The notes under the pieces were generated by a model. It had not been told where the DNA came from and did no database searches. It saw only the letters and a list, made by a program, of their open reading frames with translations. 38,808 nucleotides of DNA, from positions 1 through 38,808 of the IMG/VR virus record IMGVR_UViG_3300009285_001880, one strand, 5' to 3'. Both the position numbers and the translations under genes were made by a program. Source of the stretch: a virus. Below are positions 31,128-38,171 of the stretch, piece by piece. Numbering within the stretch: position 1 is the stretch's first letter; each line of letters begins with the position of its first letter.

Positions 31128-32894
31128 ATGTCGACTCAGAGAGAACTCGAACTCCAATTGGTGAACGAAGCACAGAAGCGCGGCATGACTCCTGATAAAA
31201 TCAAGGAGGCAGTTCAGGCATACCGCGCCCAATCAGGGATCGCACCCAAGTCCTCTGCTCCTACGGCCTCCCCGAAGACCCCCGCCCCCGCAGGATTCGT
31301 ACAGTCGGTCAGGGAGTCATTCGGCAAGCGACAGGAACAGGTTGAGAAAGCCGCTGACCTCTACGGAGGCAAGGAACAGACCCTTGGTGAATCCGCCCTC
31401 CAGACTGGAGGGGCAGCCGTGGGCCTTCTCGGGGACATCGCCTTTCAAGGCATCCGTGCGATCACACCCAAACCGATCAGACAGGCTCTCGCGGGTGCTA
31501 CCGAGGCCGTCGTCAAGGCTGCCCCGGTCCAAGCCGGAATCCAGAAGGCGCAGGAGTTTTCAGAAGCCCATCCCAGGGCCGCTAGGAACATCGGAGCCGC
31601 CTTTGACGTCGCCTCCGCCATTCCGCCCGTCAAAGGGGTCGGTTTGGGGCTTCAGGGCGTCGCCAAAGGCGTCCAGACGGGTATCCGAGGGGCTGAGGCG
31701 GTCGCTGACGTGGCTAAGGTGGGCCTGAAGGCCGTGGAAAAGGGTATAGAAGCGGCCAAGTCTACTGGCGGCATCCTTAGGCGTGGTGCGGAAAAGACCG
31801 CCCAGTTCGTCGAGCAGGCTCCCATGCGTTTGAAGACGGCGGCGGAGAAGGCTGCTGAAGAATCAGTCCAACTCGCCAAAGCCGCTCCAGAGGTCAGGAA
31901 GGCCGTCATCAACGGAATCGAGCTCAGGGACGCGAATCTCATCAAACAGGCCACTGAAGCCGAAAAAGACATCTTCAGAGACATGGTGAACCAAGCCAAG
32001 ACCTTCGAGATGGACAGGTCATCCTTGTCTTCAGCGGATGTGGCTGGGAATCAGTTGCAGCGCAGGATCGGACAAGCCGATGAATTGAGGAAGAAAGTCG
32101 GCGCCGAACTCGGTGAATCCGTCAAGGGATTGAAGGGTGAAGTCGTAGCCGTGAAGCAGAAAATCCTCAAGCGTCTTCAAGAGATTCCCGGCATGAGGGA
32201 CGTGAAAGTGAACAACAAGGGTCAGTTGGATTTCTCCAAAACCACTATTTCCCTCGACAAGGCTGCTCAGAACGAAATCAGCCGTGTCTGGACGGCCCTG
32301 AAGGGTCGGGATGCGTTCAGACTACACCAACTACGTCAGGAGCTCTTCGAGATGCTGGGAGGCAAGCAGAAAGCCCAGATTCTTCTCACCGAGACGCAGG
32401 AAAAAGGACTCGAATCCTTTCGACAGGGGATCGCGGATGCCCTGGAAGAAGTCTCCCCGAAGTACCGAAACCTGAACCGCCAGTACGCTCAGGTAGCGGA
32501 ACCGATGAAGCGTCTCCGCAAGTTCTTCCGTGGGCTTGAAGGTGCCTCCGAGGACATCTTGGACGAGCAGTCCGGCAACCTCTTGCGTCGCCTGACCTCC
32601 AACGCGCCGTCAGCGGCTCAGTTGCGTCAGGCCATCAACGACATCGACGCCGTGCTCGCCAATGCTGGTATGGAGTCGGGGATTTCTCTCCAGAAGCTCC
32701 AGGACTTCCAGAACGTCCTAGAGAGGACACTGGACATCACTAAAGACACGGGGCTGGCCGGCCAAGTGTCTCTCGGAGTCAGAAAAGGCGGTCTGATGGG
32801 TATGCTCGATAAGGGCGTCGAGCTCATCGAGTCTAAGCTCGGTGCGACTTCGGAAGTGAAACGTAAGATGATTGAGGAGTTGCTCGGACTCTAG
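31128..32894 (+). CDS. Internal virion / ejection protein (588 aa)
   Basis: The protein is Ala- and Lys-rich and nearly all helical. An N-terminal Q/A-rich helix is followed by a hydrophobic Gly/Ala stretch (GGAAVGLLGDIAFQGIRAI, about 92-110) and an IGAAFDVASAIPPVKGVGLGL segment. These would suit insertion into a membrane channel. Long coiled regions follow. Size, composition and place at the end of the tail genes fit podovirus ejection proteins. The gene ends in a 3-base overlap with a minus-strand gene. Confidence 0.7.
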   Translation: MSTQRELELQLVNEAQKRGMTPDKIKEAVQAYRAQSGIAPKSSAPTASPKTPAPAGFVQSVRESFGKRQEQVEKAADLYGGKEQTLGESALQTGGAAVGLLGDIAFQGIRAITPKPIRQALAGATEAVVKAAPVQAGIQKAQEFSEAHPRAARNIGAAFDVASAIPPVKGVGLGLQGVAKGVQTGIRGAEAVADVAKVGLKAVEKGIEAAKSTGGILRRGAEKTAQFVEQAPMRLKTAAEKAAEESVQLAKAAPEVRKAVINGIELRDANLIKQATEAEKDIFRDMVNQAKTFEMDRSSLSSADVAGNQLQRRIGQADELRKKVGAELGESVKGLKGEVVAVKQKILKRLQEIPGMRDVKVNNKGQLDFSKTTISLDKAAQNEISRVWTALKGRDAFRLHQLRQELFEMLGGKQKAQILLTETQEKGLESFRQGIADALEEVSPKYRNLNRQYAQVAEPMKRLRKFFRGLEGASEDILDEQSGNLLRRLTSNAPSAAQLRQAINDIDAVLANAGMESGISLQKLQDFQNVLERTLDITKDTGLAGQVSLGVRKGGLMGMLDKGVELIESKLGATSEVKRKMIEELLGL

Positions 32895-33034
32895 CGCCTC
32901 AAAATCGCGTCAACGATGAGATAGAATACGAGACCTCCCAAGAACCCGAAAATCAGGAACGGCGCGGCCAGAAGAAAGACGAAACCGCCGATCAGGACAA
33001 GGCCGAGCAAGACGTGTTTATTCGCTGTTTTCAT
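32891..33034 (-). CDS. Small membrane protein (47 aa)
   Basis: Minus strand, ATG at 33032-33034, TAG at 32891-32893. Two hydrophobic spans (VLLGLVLIGGFVFLLAAPFL and FGFLGGLVFYLIVDAI) are separated by a short turn, with a basic N-terminus (MKTANKH). It is the last gene of the right leftward block and converges on the ejection-protein gene with overlapping stops. Function unknown; a lysis or exclusion role would be a guess. Confidence 0.65.
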   Translation of the reverse strand: MKTANKHVLLGLVLIGGFVFLLAAPFLIFGFLGGLVFYLIVDAILRR

Positions 33035-33095
33035 TTTGTCGTATTTAACGCTTTTAGGTACCATACCTAGAGCATTCCGTCAAGGGGGGTTTCCA

Positions 33096-33215
33096 TTGCT
33101 CATCTTTCACAAGAGGTACTGTCCATCTTGCAGGGATATCACCGTCTGGGTGAGGAACCGCGACGAGGAGTGCTGCTCCCGTTGCTGGAAGAAGTTCCCT
33201 CTCCCCCGTCTCTAA
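33096..33215 (+). CDS. Zinc-ribbon micro-protein (39 aa), tentative
   Basis: TTG start after a G-rich stretch (33085-33089), TAA at 33213-33215. It has CPSCRDITVW then CCSRCWKKF, a regular zinc ribbon. It runs against its neighbours and overlaps by 77 bases a minus-strand gene that also has two CxxC motifs. One of the two may be an artefact of the other. Confidence 0.4.
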   Translation: MLIFHKRYCPSCRDITVWVRNRDEECCSRCWKKFPLPRL

Positions 33216-33300
33216 AGCACCTCGTACATCTCCGTCCCTCATGGACGGTCTTTTTCTTGCAGAAGGGACAGAACCTGCTGACGTAGATGCTCGGTCTCAT
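33139..33300 (-). CDS. Zinc-ribbon protein (53 aa)
   Basis: ATG at 33298-33300 overlaps the upstream stop by 4 bases. FCPFCKKKTVHEGRRCTRCF (residues 10-29) is a complete zinc ribbon. The remainder is a Gly/Ser/Arg tail of low complexity that overlaps the plus-strand ribbon gene. The 4-base overlap supports this frame. Confidence 0.55.
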   Translation of the reverse strand: MRPSIYVSRFCPFCKKKTVHEGRRCTRCFRDGGEGTSSSNGSSTPRRGSSPRR

Positions 33301-33467
33301 TGGGGTCGATGAGTCAGATGCCATAGATCGCAGACGGGGCAGAGGTAGGGGTTCAGCTTGATAGCCGTTCCGGCCTTGCAGAGCCATGCCTTGTTCTCCG
33401 CTTCCTGTTTCGTCAGGTAACTAACCTTCCTGCGGCAGTTCCTGACGGTCAAGGGTATCTTCTTCAT
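33297..33467 (-). CDS. Small zinc-binding protein (56 aa)
   Basis: ATG at 33465-33467. The product starts MKKIPLTVRNCRRKVSYLT and ends with LCPVCDLWHLTHRPQ. The C...CPxC..WHLTH arrangement is familiar, from memory, in small phage proteins of unknown role. It overlaps neighbours by 4 bases on both sides. Confidence 0.7.
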   Translation of the reverse strand: MKKIPLTVRNCRRKVSYLTKQEAENKAWLCKAGTAIKLNPYLCPVCDLWHLTHRPQ

Positions 33468-33784
33468 CTCAAGCACGCCTCGTACGCCCTCTCCACCGGC
33501 CCCGTCGTGAAGTATTTTCCGCTGACGGTATTCGCCAAGCGGTACGCCATCGCCCGGCAGTTCCTGCCTCTCGCTTCCCTCCAACCCGCCTCGATGGAGG
33601 GGTCGGGGACGAACTGAACCGTCGAGAAGATATAGATGGGCCATGCAGAGAAGACGACGAGGACGATGAGATAGGGGACGAGGCGTCCGATGTCGAGATT
33701 GCGCTTGTGGTGGAGGCAGGATTCCAGGGCGGGAGAAGCACCGCACGTCGCGCACTTCGTGGTGTAGTAGGTAGTTCCTTTCAT
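33464..33784 (-). CDS. Zinc motif plus membrane helix protein (106 aa)
   Basis: An N-terminal KCATCGASPALESCLHHKR could bind zinc. A membrane span follows (LVPYLIVLVVFSAWPIYIFS, about 34-53), then an extracytoplasmic or soluble C-terminal domain with two cysteines. No family is recognised. It overlaps the downstream gene by 4 bases. Confidence 0.65.
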   Translation of the reverse strand: MKGTTYYTTKCATCGASPALESCLHHKRNLDIGRLVPYLIVLVVFSAWPIYIFSTVQFVPDPSIEAGWREARGRNCRAMAYRLANTVSGKYFTTGPVERAYEACLR

Positions 33785-33791
33785 ATCACTA

Positions 33792-34262
33792 TCAGGAGTT
33801 CAGGTGGGTAATTACCTGTTCCGCGATTTCATCCGTTAGGCCCACCCCCCAAGATGTTTTGAAGAAGTTTGGCATCTGCTCCTCCAGCATATCGGCGTTG
33901 TCGTCGATGATGGCGTACTTCTCCACCCGGTTGTCTGGGTTGTGCAGGTTCCACGACCCGATCCAGGTCCGTATCTCGCTCCCCCGCGAGGACAGTCCCC
34001 TGTTGTCAGGCGTCCGGTCCAGGAAAGGGAAGACGAAGCCGTTTGCTTTCATCACCGTCCGCCAGTTCGGATCGGCGCGCCAGGAGGAGGACAGGACGAC
34101 CTTGAAATCGTGCCGGTCCACCAGCTTATTGAGCATAAAAACCTTCTCCGGGTCGGAGCAGATCATCACGGTCAGGTCCTTGTTTGTGGGGTCCAATTCG
34201 GTGCGGACGGGGGTGCGGTGCGTGTTCACCACGCCATCCAAATCCAGGAACAGTACCTTCAT
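33792..34262 (-). CDS. HAD-superfamily phosphatase, RNA-repair-like
   Basis: 156 aa. FLDLDGVVNT (5-14) carries the nucleophile D7 and D9; VLSSSWR (56-62) and IIDDNAD (118-124) supply the later motifs. The LSSSWR form is typical of the HAD domains linked to nucleic-acid repair. A 5'- or 3'-phosphate of a nucleic acid is the likely substrate, by analogy only. A nuclease-repair role beside many HNH genes would make sense. Confidence 0.75.
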   Translation of the reverse strand: MKVLFLDLDGVVNTHRTPVRTELDPTNKDLTVMICSDPEKVFMLNKLVDRHDFKVVLSSSWRADPNWRTVMKANGFVFPFLDRTPDNRGLSSRGSEIRTWIGSWNLHNPDNRVEKYAIIDDNADMLEEQMPNFFKTSWGVGLTDEIAEQVITHLNS

Positions 34263-34714
34263 AAAGTTTTCAGATAGGCGTCCCGTGCTTTAACCGCTCC
34301 TTCTTTCGTGAGGAACAGGCCGAGGAAGACATGCTTACCTCCCAGGCCGACTCTCACACCCCACTTCCGATTGCGCTTGTACCAGTGGATATTCTTTTCT
34401 CCGCTTGTATTCGTCTTCGGAGTCTTTGAGTGCCGCCGCAGGTGACGGTCGAACTTCCCATGACACGCGGCGCACAAGCGTTTCCAGTCCTCCACAATAC
34501 GGAGATAGTGGCCGCTGATGTTCGCCCACTGGAAGTATTTTTGGTCAGTCTCATGGCCGCGAGGCGGTACGGTGCGTCCGCACTCTTGGCAGACTCTCGG
34601 CCTGCCGAGGATGCGGGCTACCCACTGATGTTTCGCCTTGTACGAGGCCGCATCGCCCTTCCAGCACTTGTGCCGCTGACCCACGGCCCGTCCGTCATGT
34701 ACCCCTGATGGCAT
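34259..34714 (-). CDS. HNH-AP2 homing endonuclease
   Basis: 151 aa. The HNH core: CWKGDAASYKAKHQWVARILG, CQECGR, YFQWANISGHYLRIVEDWKRL, LCAACHGKFD (about residues 16-89). An AP2-like DNA-binding domain follows (NIHWYKRNRKWGVRVGLGGKHVFLGLF, 107-134). It shares the core with the HNH genes at 1649, 2614 and 3836, but has AP2 instead of a zinc module. It overlaps the downstream HAD gene by 4 bases and the upstream gene by 20. Confidence 0.85.
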   Translation of the reverse strand: MPSGVHDGRAVGQRHKCWKGDAASYKAKHQWVARILGRPRVCQECGRTVPPRGHETDQKYFQWANISGHYLRIVEDWKRLCAACHGKFDRHLRRHSKTPKTNTSGEKNIHWYKRNRKWGVRVGLGGKHVFLGLFLTKEGAVKARDAYLKTL

Positions 34715-34937
34715 AGTGGATCGCGCAAGCGCAACCTTCTACCTGGCAAGCCTCCAACATCTCCCTCTGCGCCTCCTGCCTGACGCGGCGGATGAAGGAT
34801 TTGATGCAGTCGAAGCCCTTACACGGCGAGTGGCTTCCGCACTTGATACCGAACTCCTTGAGACGGAACTCCTCGTCGAAGTCCGCTTCCCACTTCTCCT
34901 CTCGTCCCGCTGCCCGAATGTCGGTAGGGTGGGTCAT
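34695..34937 (-). CDS. Hypothetical protein (80 aa)
   Basis: Start taken at ATG 34935-34937 (MTHPTDIRAAGREEKWEADF), as the longer frame runs through the upstream gene. It contains KCGSHSPCKGFDCIKSFIRRVRQEAQ and EGCACAIHYAI, with five or more cysteines in two groups that could bind metal. No family is recognised. Confidence 0.6.
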   Translation of the reverse strand: MTHPTDIRAAGREEKWEADFDEEFRLKEFGIKCGSHSPCKGFDCIKSFIRRVRQEAQREMLEACQVEGCACAIHYAIRGT

Positions 34938-34941
34938 AGGG

Positions 34942-35277
34942 CTATGAGAATTGACAATCGTGAAAGATGTACTTTTTGATGATGATGTAATGGTAAGAAT
35001 ATTTAGCGATTTCCTCTGGCGTCGGGTGCAGTTCTGCTTGTTTCGCTTCGACAAGTTTCCAGAAATCGGCCCAAGATATTCTCTCACCATACTCATCAAA
35101 AATCGCCTTTCGCTTCGTCCATTTCTTCATCGCCGTCTTATCATGCCAGAACCGTTTGCCATTCAGTTGAAGCGAAAACTTCCAGCCACCAGAAGATTTG
35201 CCGAGGTGGATTTCCTCGAATGGACGCTTGCAGGTCGGGCACGCAGGCTTCAATCGGACGTAATAGTTGGTACCCAT
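34942..35277 (-). CDS. Conserved hypothetical protein (111 aa), MGTNYY family
   Basis: It starts MGTNYYVRLKPACPTCKRPFEEIHLGKSSGGWKF. The MGTNYY...CPTCGR...IHLGKSSGGWxF layout is common, from memory, in phage and bacterial proteins of unknown function and includes a CxxC zinc knuckle. The rest is helical (AMKKWTKRKAIFDEYGE). Function unknown, though the assignment to this family looks firm. Confidence 0.75.
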   Translation of the reverse strand: MGTNYYVRLKPACPTCKRPFEEIHLGKSSGGWKFSLQLNGKRFWHDKTAMKKWTKRKAIFDEYGERISWADFWKLVEAKQAELHPTPEEIAKYSYHYIIIKKYIFHDCQFS

Positions 35278-35278
35278 G

Positions 35279-35623
35279 TTATTTCAGTTTCTCCCTTTTA
35301 GCTTTCATTGCGAGGACGGCTTCGTTCCAGCCACGACGTTCGGCGGTCTGTTCCCAATGGAGATGCCCGTCGATTGTTTTCTCCTCCAACATCACACTGT
35401 CGGCTCCAGCCCTTGCCGCTTTCTGCTCACAAAAGGCAATGAAGAGGGCAATCTTAGAGATTAAGGCATCCTCGTATGGCTGCCACGGGCAATCGCAGGG
35501 CTTGTTCTTGAGGATGGCACACTCCGGTTCCTCACCACCGCTTTCGTGGCCTACATGGTGGTAAGAAGTTTCGTTGCGGACGAGTTCCTCCGCCGCATCT
35601 CGTTGTGAATCACTTGGAGTCAT
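35279..35623 (-). CDS. Hypothetical protein (114 aa)
   Basis: Mixed helix with a Cys/His cluster in the middle (HHVGHESGGEEPECAILKN and CDCPW). The C-terminal half is helical (GWNEAVLAMKAKREKLK). It overlaps the upstream gene by 14 bases. No family is recognised. Confidence 0.6.
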   Translation of the reverse strand: MTPSDSQRDAAEELVRNETSYHHVGHESGGEEPECAILKNKPCDCPWQPYEDALISKIALFIAFCEQKAARAGADSVMLEEKTIDGHLHWEQTAERRGWNEAVLAMKAKREKLK

Positions 35624-35795
35624 ACTCTTTGATAGTTTTTCTTCTGGCCCTGGCTTTATCTATCCACTCCTGCAAACGCATGAAGCACTCGTCGCTCCGA
35701 CAGATGGGGATTCCTTCGATGTCCAGGTCAGGGGAGTATCGCCACTTGGTCGGCTTCTCGCAGAAATGACACGGGATTTCAGGATTCTCCCCCAT
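35610..35795 (-). CDS. Zinc-finger protein (61 aa)
   Basis: CHFCEKPTKWRYS then CRSDECFMRLQEWIDKA gives a CxxC...CxxxxC arrangement in residues 9-37, followed by a basic end (ARARRKTIKEYDSK). Probably a small nucleic-acid-binding protein; the target is unknown. Confidence 0.6.
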   Translation of the reverse strand: MGENPEIPCHFCEKPTKWRYSPDLDIEGIPICRSDECFMRLQEWIDKARARRKTIKEYDSK

Positions 35796-35821
35796 ATTGA
35801 GCCGTGTCCTTGGTTTTCATT

Positions 35822-36022
35822 TCAGTCTTGGTCAGCGTTACGCAGGAATGAGAGCAGGTCCCCGAACTCGATGAGATTCACACTCGCTTGCTTCCCCTCA
35901 TCTCGTAGCCTCTTAAGTTCTACGTTGAGGCCAATAGTGGAGAGGTAGATGAGCTGATGAAGTTCGTCAGCATCCAATGCCCACTTGCCATTGTCGACCG
36001 TAATGATGGCGCTGCATTTCAT
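35822..36022 (-). CDS. Hypothetical protein (66 aa)
   Basis: A small protein with a beta start (AIITVDNGKWALDADELHQLIYL) and helices. It is coupled by a 4-base overlap to the membrane micro-protein upstream. No family is recognised. Confidence 0.6.
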   Translation of the reverse strand: MKCSAIITVDNGKWALDADELHQLIYLSTIGLNVELKRLRDEGKQASVNLIEFGDLLSFLRNADQD

Positions 36023-36153
36023 ATCAGCGCTTCAGGCACCACTCCAAGTCGTTGGTCTTGGCGGCGCACTCGGTGAGGTTCTGGCGTGACAGCCACGACA
36101 GCGACGGCGACGGACATGATGATGGCGGACACGATGATGGTGTAGGTGATCAT
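36019..36153 (-). CDS. Small membrane protein (44 aa)
   Basis: ATG at 36151-36153. The N-terminus is a membrane span (YTIIVSAIIMSVAVAVVAV, about 4-22), followed by a basic tail (HRVRRQDQRL). The stop TGA overlaps the next gene's ATG (ATGA). That overlap, used throughout this genome, supports the gene. Function unknown. Confidence 0.55.
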   Translation of the reverse strand: MITYTIIVSAIIMSVAVAVVAVTPEPHRVRRQDQRLGVVPEALI

Positions 36154-36171
36154 TGTGGATTCTTTTAACCC

Positions 36172-36408
36172 CTAACCTTGAATAATTACGTTCTTCTTCG
36201 CGATCCTCGCCAACATGGCGATGCCTTGACCTGTGAAGTAAACATAGAGACGATCCACATTCGTGATCATGACGTGGTTCGTGATCATGCCCAATTCAAA
36301 CCGAACGACCTTGGCGGTCGCGAACACTTTGAGCTTCCCGTTACTTTTCTCGAACCACCCATAGCAACCGATGACCCGATTCCATTTATCCTTGCGTTTC
36401 ATTTTCAT
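36172..36408 (-). CDS. Hypothetical protein (78 aa)
   Basis: A basic, beta-rich protein (VIGCYGWFEKSNGKLKVFATAKVVRFELG then VYFTGQGIAMLARIAKK). No family is recognised. A CTTCCG/CGGAAG hairpin lies upstream between it and the HNH-AP2 gene. Confidence 0.6.
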   Translation of the reverse strand: MKMKRKDKWNRVIGCYGWFEKSNGKLKVFATAKVVRFELGMITNHVMITNVDRLYVYFTGQGIAMLARIAKKNVIIQG

Positions 36409-36474
36409 ATATCGCTTCGTTTGAGTCGTTCATTCGTTATCTTCCGACCTCCTGTGAAGGGCGGAAGGCAACAA

Positions 36475-36951
36475 TTAATCCAGTTTGTTAAGACGACCAA
36501 ACTTCCCGTGATACTTCAGAGAGGCTTGGTTGTAAGCTTGAGCGGCCTCCTTAGCTTTACTAAAAGAACCCAGTGAGATGTGGCGACCCTTCAGATAGAT
36601 GAAAGCACGGAACTTTCCTTGCGCCTTATGCCAACTCACGCCCTTGAAACCGGAACGGTTATTCCGCTGGTTCTTTCGATTCATTAGGTTTTGGGCATTG
36701 GTACAGATTCCAAGGTTTTCTCGTCGGTTATTTAGCCCATTCCCATCTATGTGGTCAACCACTAAACCTTGGGGTGCTCCAACGATAAGGCGATGCATAA
36801 TGACTAGAACGCCCTTTTCTTCGCGTCGTGCATAGCTCGTGGAGCTTCCAATATGACAGCTCCACTTTCCGACAGACTTAACCCAAGCATAGTCTTCATT
36901 ATCGACGACGGCATACTTGCCTTTGGTCAGAGGAATCTTTTTCATGTTCAC
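36475..36951 (-). CDS. HNH-AP2 homing endonuclease
   Basis: 158 aa. N-terminal NUMOD-like start (KIPLTKGKYAVVDNEDYAWV), HNH core (MHRLIVGAPQGLVVDHIDGNGLNNRRENLGICTNAQN, about 53-89) and AP2-like DNA-binding domain (GFKGVSWHKAQGKFRAFIYLKGRHISLGSF, 101-130). ATG at codon 3 is an equal start. It lies next to candidate RNA B. It belongs to another HNH subfamily than the zinc-containing ones. Confidence 0.9.
   Translation of the reverse strand: MNMKKIPLTKGKYAVVDNEDYAWVKSVGKWSCHIGSSTSYARREEKGVLVIMHRLIVGAPQGLVVDHIDGNGLNNRRENLGICTNAQNLMNRKNQRNNRSGFKGVSWHKAQGKFRAFIYLKGRHISLGSFSKAKEAAQAYNQASLKYHGKFGRLNKLD
36917..36945 (+). promoter_or_regulatory. Weak sigma70-like promoter candidate ahead of RNA B
   Basis: TTGCCT (36917-36922), 17-bp spacer, TTTCAT (36940-36945), 4 of 6 matches in each box. 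A start near 36952 would begin six bases before the first hairpin of region B. It lies inside the 5' part of the HNH-AP2 gene on the other strand. Confidence 0.35.
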
Positions 36952-37690
36952 AATTGAGCGGACGAGCTTTCACTCGCCGCCTGCCCCGCACATCCTTTCC
37001 CATCACGGCCGATCAGGTTGGGGAAATGCGGGAGAGGCGACGACCGAGACGCCGTTCCGTCCCGCGTACGCAGGGTAGAAGCAAGGGGCTTGCGCTCCAC
37101 GTCTCGGTGTCGCTTGCGTTTGAGTAATCTCCTAGCGAGGATTTCCACCACTCACCTCGCATGGGGCTATTCGGTAGCCTTTCGCCCCTCGGCTCTGCTA
37201 CTCACCCTCACAGGTAGAGTCAAAAGCCTAGCGTCTACATTCTCCTACCGCGTTATTTGGCCTTCTCCGTGACAGAAAAGGTCGTGGTTGCTCGATCGGT
37301 TTATCCCGCGTCCGGGTTCAGTTCCCGACCTAGCGATAGGAATGTCTATTCCGCCATAGATTATTACTGCGCCCTTGCCAGGTGCGCCGGGGAATGTTCC
37401 CGCCACGGGGTCAGGAAAGTAGGTAGCCCCTCGAACGTAGAAGTCGCTCGATTGACCTCTCCTGACCCCTTGGCGGGGGCCAAGACGTGAATCTTGACCC
37501 TTGGACCGGCTTACGGCGACCCTTGTGATGCTAGTCGATACTTCACATCACGAGTGCGCCGCTGCCCGGCCTGGTGACCGCTGGCTTCACAACCCCACGC
37601 TCGGAAGCGCTTATGCGGTTTTAGTAGCGTGGCTATCCCACACCAGGCCGGGCAGCGACGAGGGAACGCGGGGTTCCCTGCGTCTGCTGA
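36950..37690. ncRNA. Candidate large structured RNA B
   Basis: No protein is supportable over about 740 bases. Strong complementary pairs are 36958-36966 with 36973-36980; 36985-36990 and 36996-37001 with 37021-37032; 37037-37051 with 37100-37113 (one bulge); 37135-37140 with 37155-37160; and 37399-37416 with 37460-37477 (17 pairs, one mismatch). A 17-bp perfect pair joins 37560-37576 with 37641-37657. Local hairpins are at 37081-37093, 37163-37188, 37469-37484, 37595-37632 and 37661-37679. Strand is not settled: U-G pairs favour plus in three helices, but a GAAA loop (36967-36970) and one extension of the 17-bp helix favour minus. Confidence 0.55.
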
Positions 37691-37696
37691 CTAATA

Positions 37697-37816
37697 CGAC
37701 CCCGACCTCGACCTCGACCCCGACCTCGACCTCGACCCCGACCTCGACCACGACCACGACCACGACCACGACCCCGACCTCGACCACGACCACGACCACG
37801 ACCTCGACCCCGACCA
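37697..37816. repeat. Right hexanucleotide array (GACCTC/GACCCC/GACCAC)n
   Basis: About 120 bp of the same degenerate hexamer as at 403-502, same orientation. It separates candidate RNA B from the AT-rich right flank. The apparent Thr/Ser/Pro reading frame across it is an effect of the repeat. Confidence 0.9.
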
Positions 37817-37862
37817 TAGGATATCCAAAATACATAATGCGTTATTTAGATAAATCATATTT

Positions 37863-38171
37863 TTACCATTTCAATTTAGTAAAAGATTCAACTGCATTCC
37901 ACATAATCTGTATTTCGTTAGGCGTATCTTGTAAATCAGAAGCGTTTTTAGCATTAAGTTCACCTGTTTCATATACAATACCTGCATCAGTTAAAGTAAT
38001 GTAAGTTGAGTTTACTGCTTTTACTTTTCCGTGATATATGTATCTTGCGCACCAGAAAGTAAATACTTGTCCAATAAGATCGTTTAAATCTTCGATTGGT
38101 TTAGTTTCTGTTTCATCTAGTTGATCTTTTATTAATTCGTATGTTTCATCAGAAATTTTGATTGTTTTCAT
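37863..38171 (-). CDS. Hypothetical protein (102 aa), AT-rich flank
   Basis: It begins MKTIKISDETYELIKDQLDE, the usual start of ribbon-helix-helix-like or antitoxin-like proteins. A beta-rich part follows (VFTFWCARYIYHGKVKAVNSTYITLTDAGIVYETG). A perfect Shine-Dalgarno (AAGGAGGTGA, 38178-38187) lies 6 bases before the ATG and inside the 3' end of the upstream gene (4-base overlap). It looks like a small phage or plasmid protein from a Firmicutes-like replicon. Confidence 0.75.
   Translation of the reverse strand: MKTIKISDETYELIKDQLDETETKPIEDLNDLIGQVFTFWCARYIYHGKVKAVNSTYITLTDAGIVYETGELNAKNASDLQDTPNEIQIMWNAVESFTKLKW

Noticed and set aside
35779-35820. 13-codon frame between 35822 and 35795 on the minus strand
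   Set aside because: Too short and overlapping a better-supported gene; no motif.
37312-37326. T-arm-like CGGG-TTCAGTT-CCCG suggesting a tRNA
   Set aside because: The loop lacks the conserved A58, and no acceptor stem or anticodon arm fits around it. No other tRNA signature was found.
37501-38004. Plus-strand frame with a Thr/Ser/Pro repeat tail
   Set aside because: It runs through candidate RNA B, the hexamer array and into AT-rich DNA. The repeat simply encodes TSTP in this frame.
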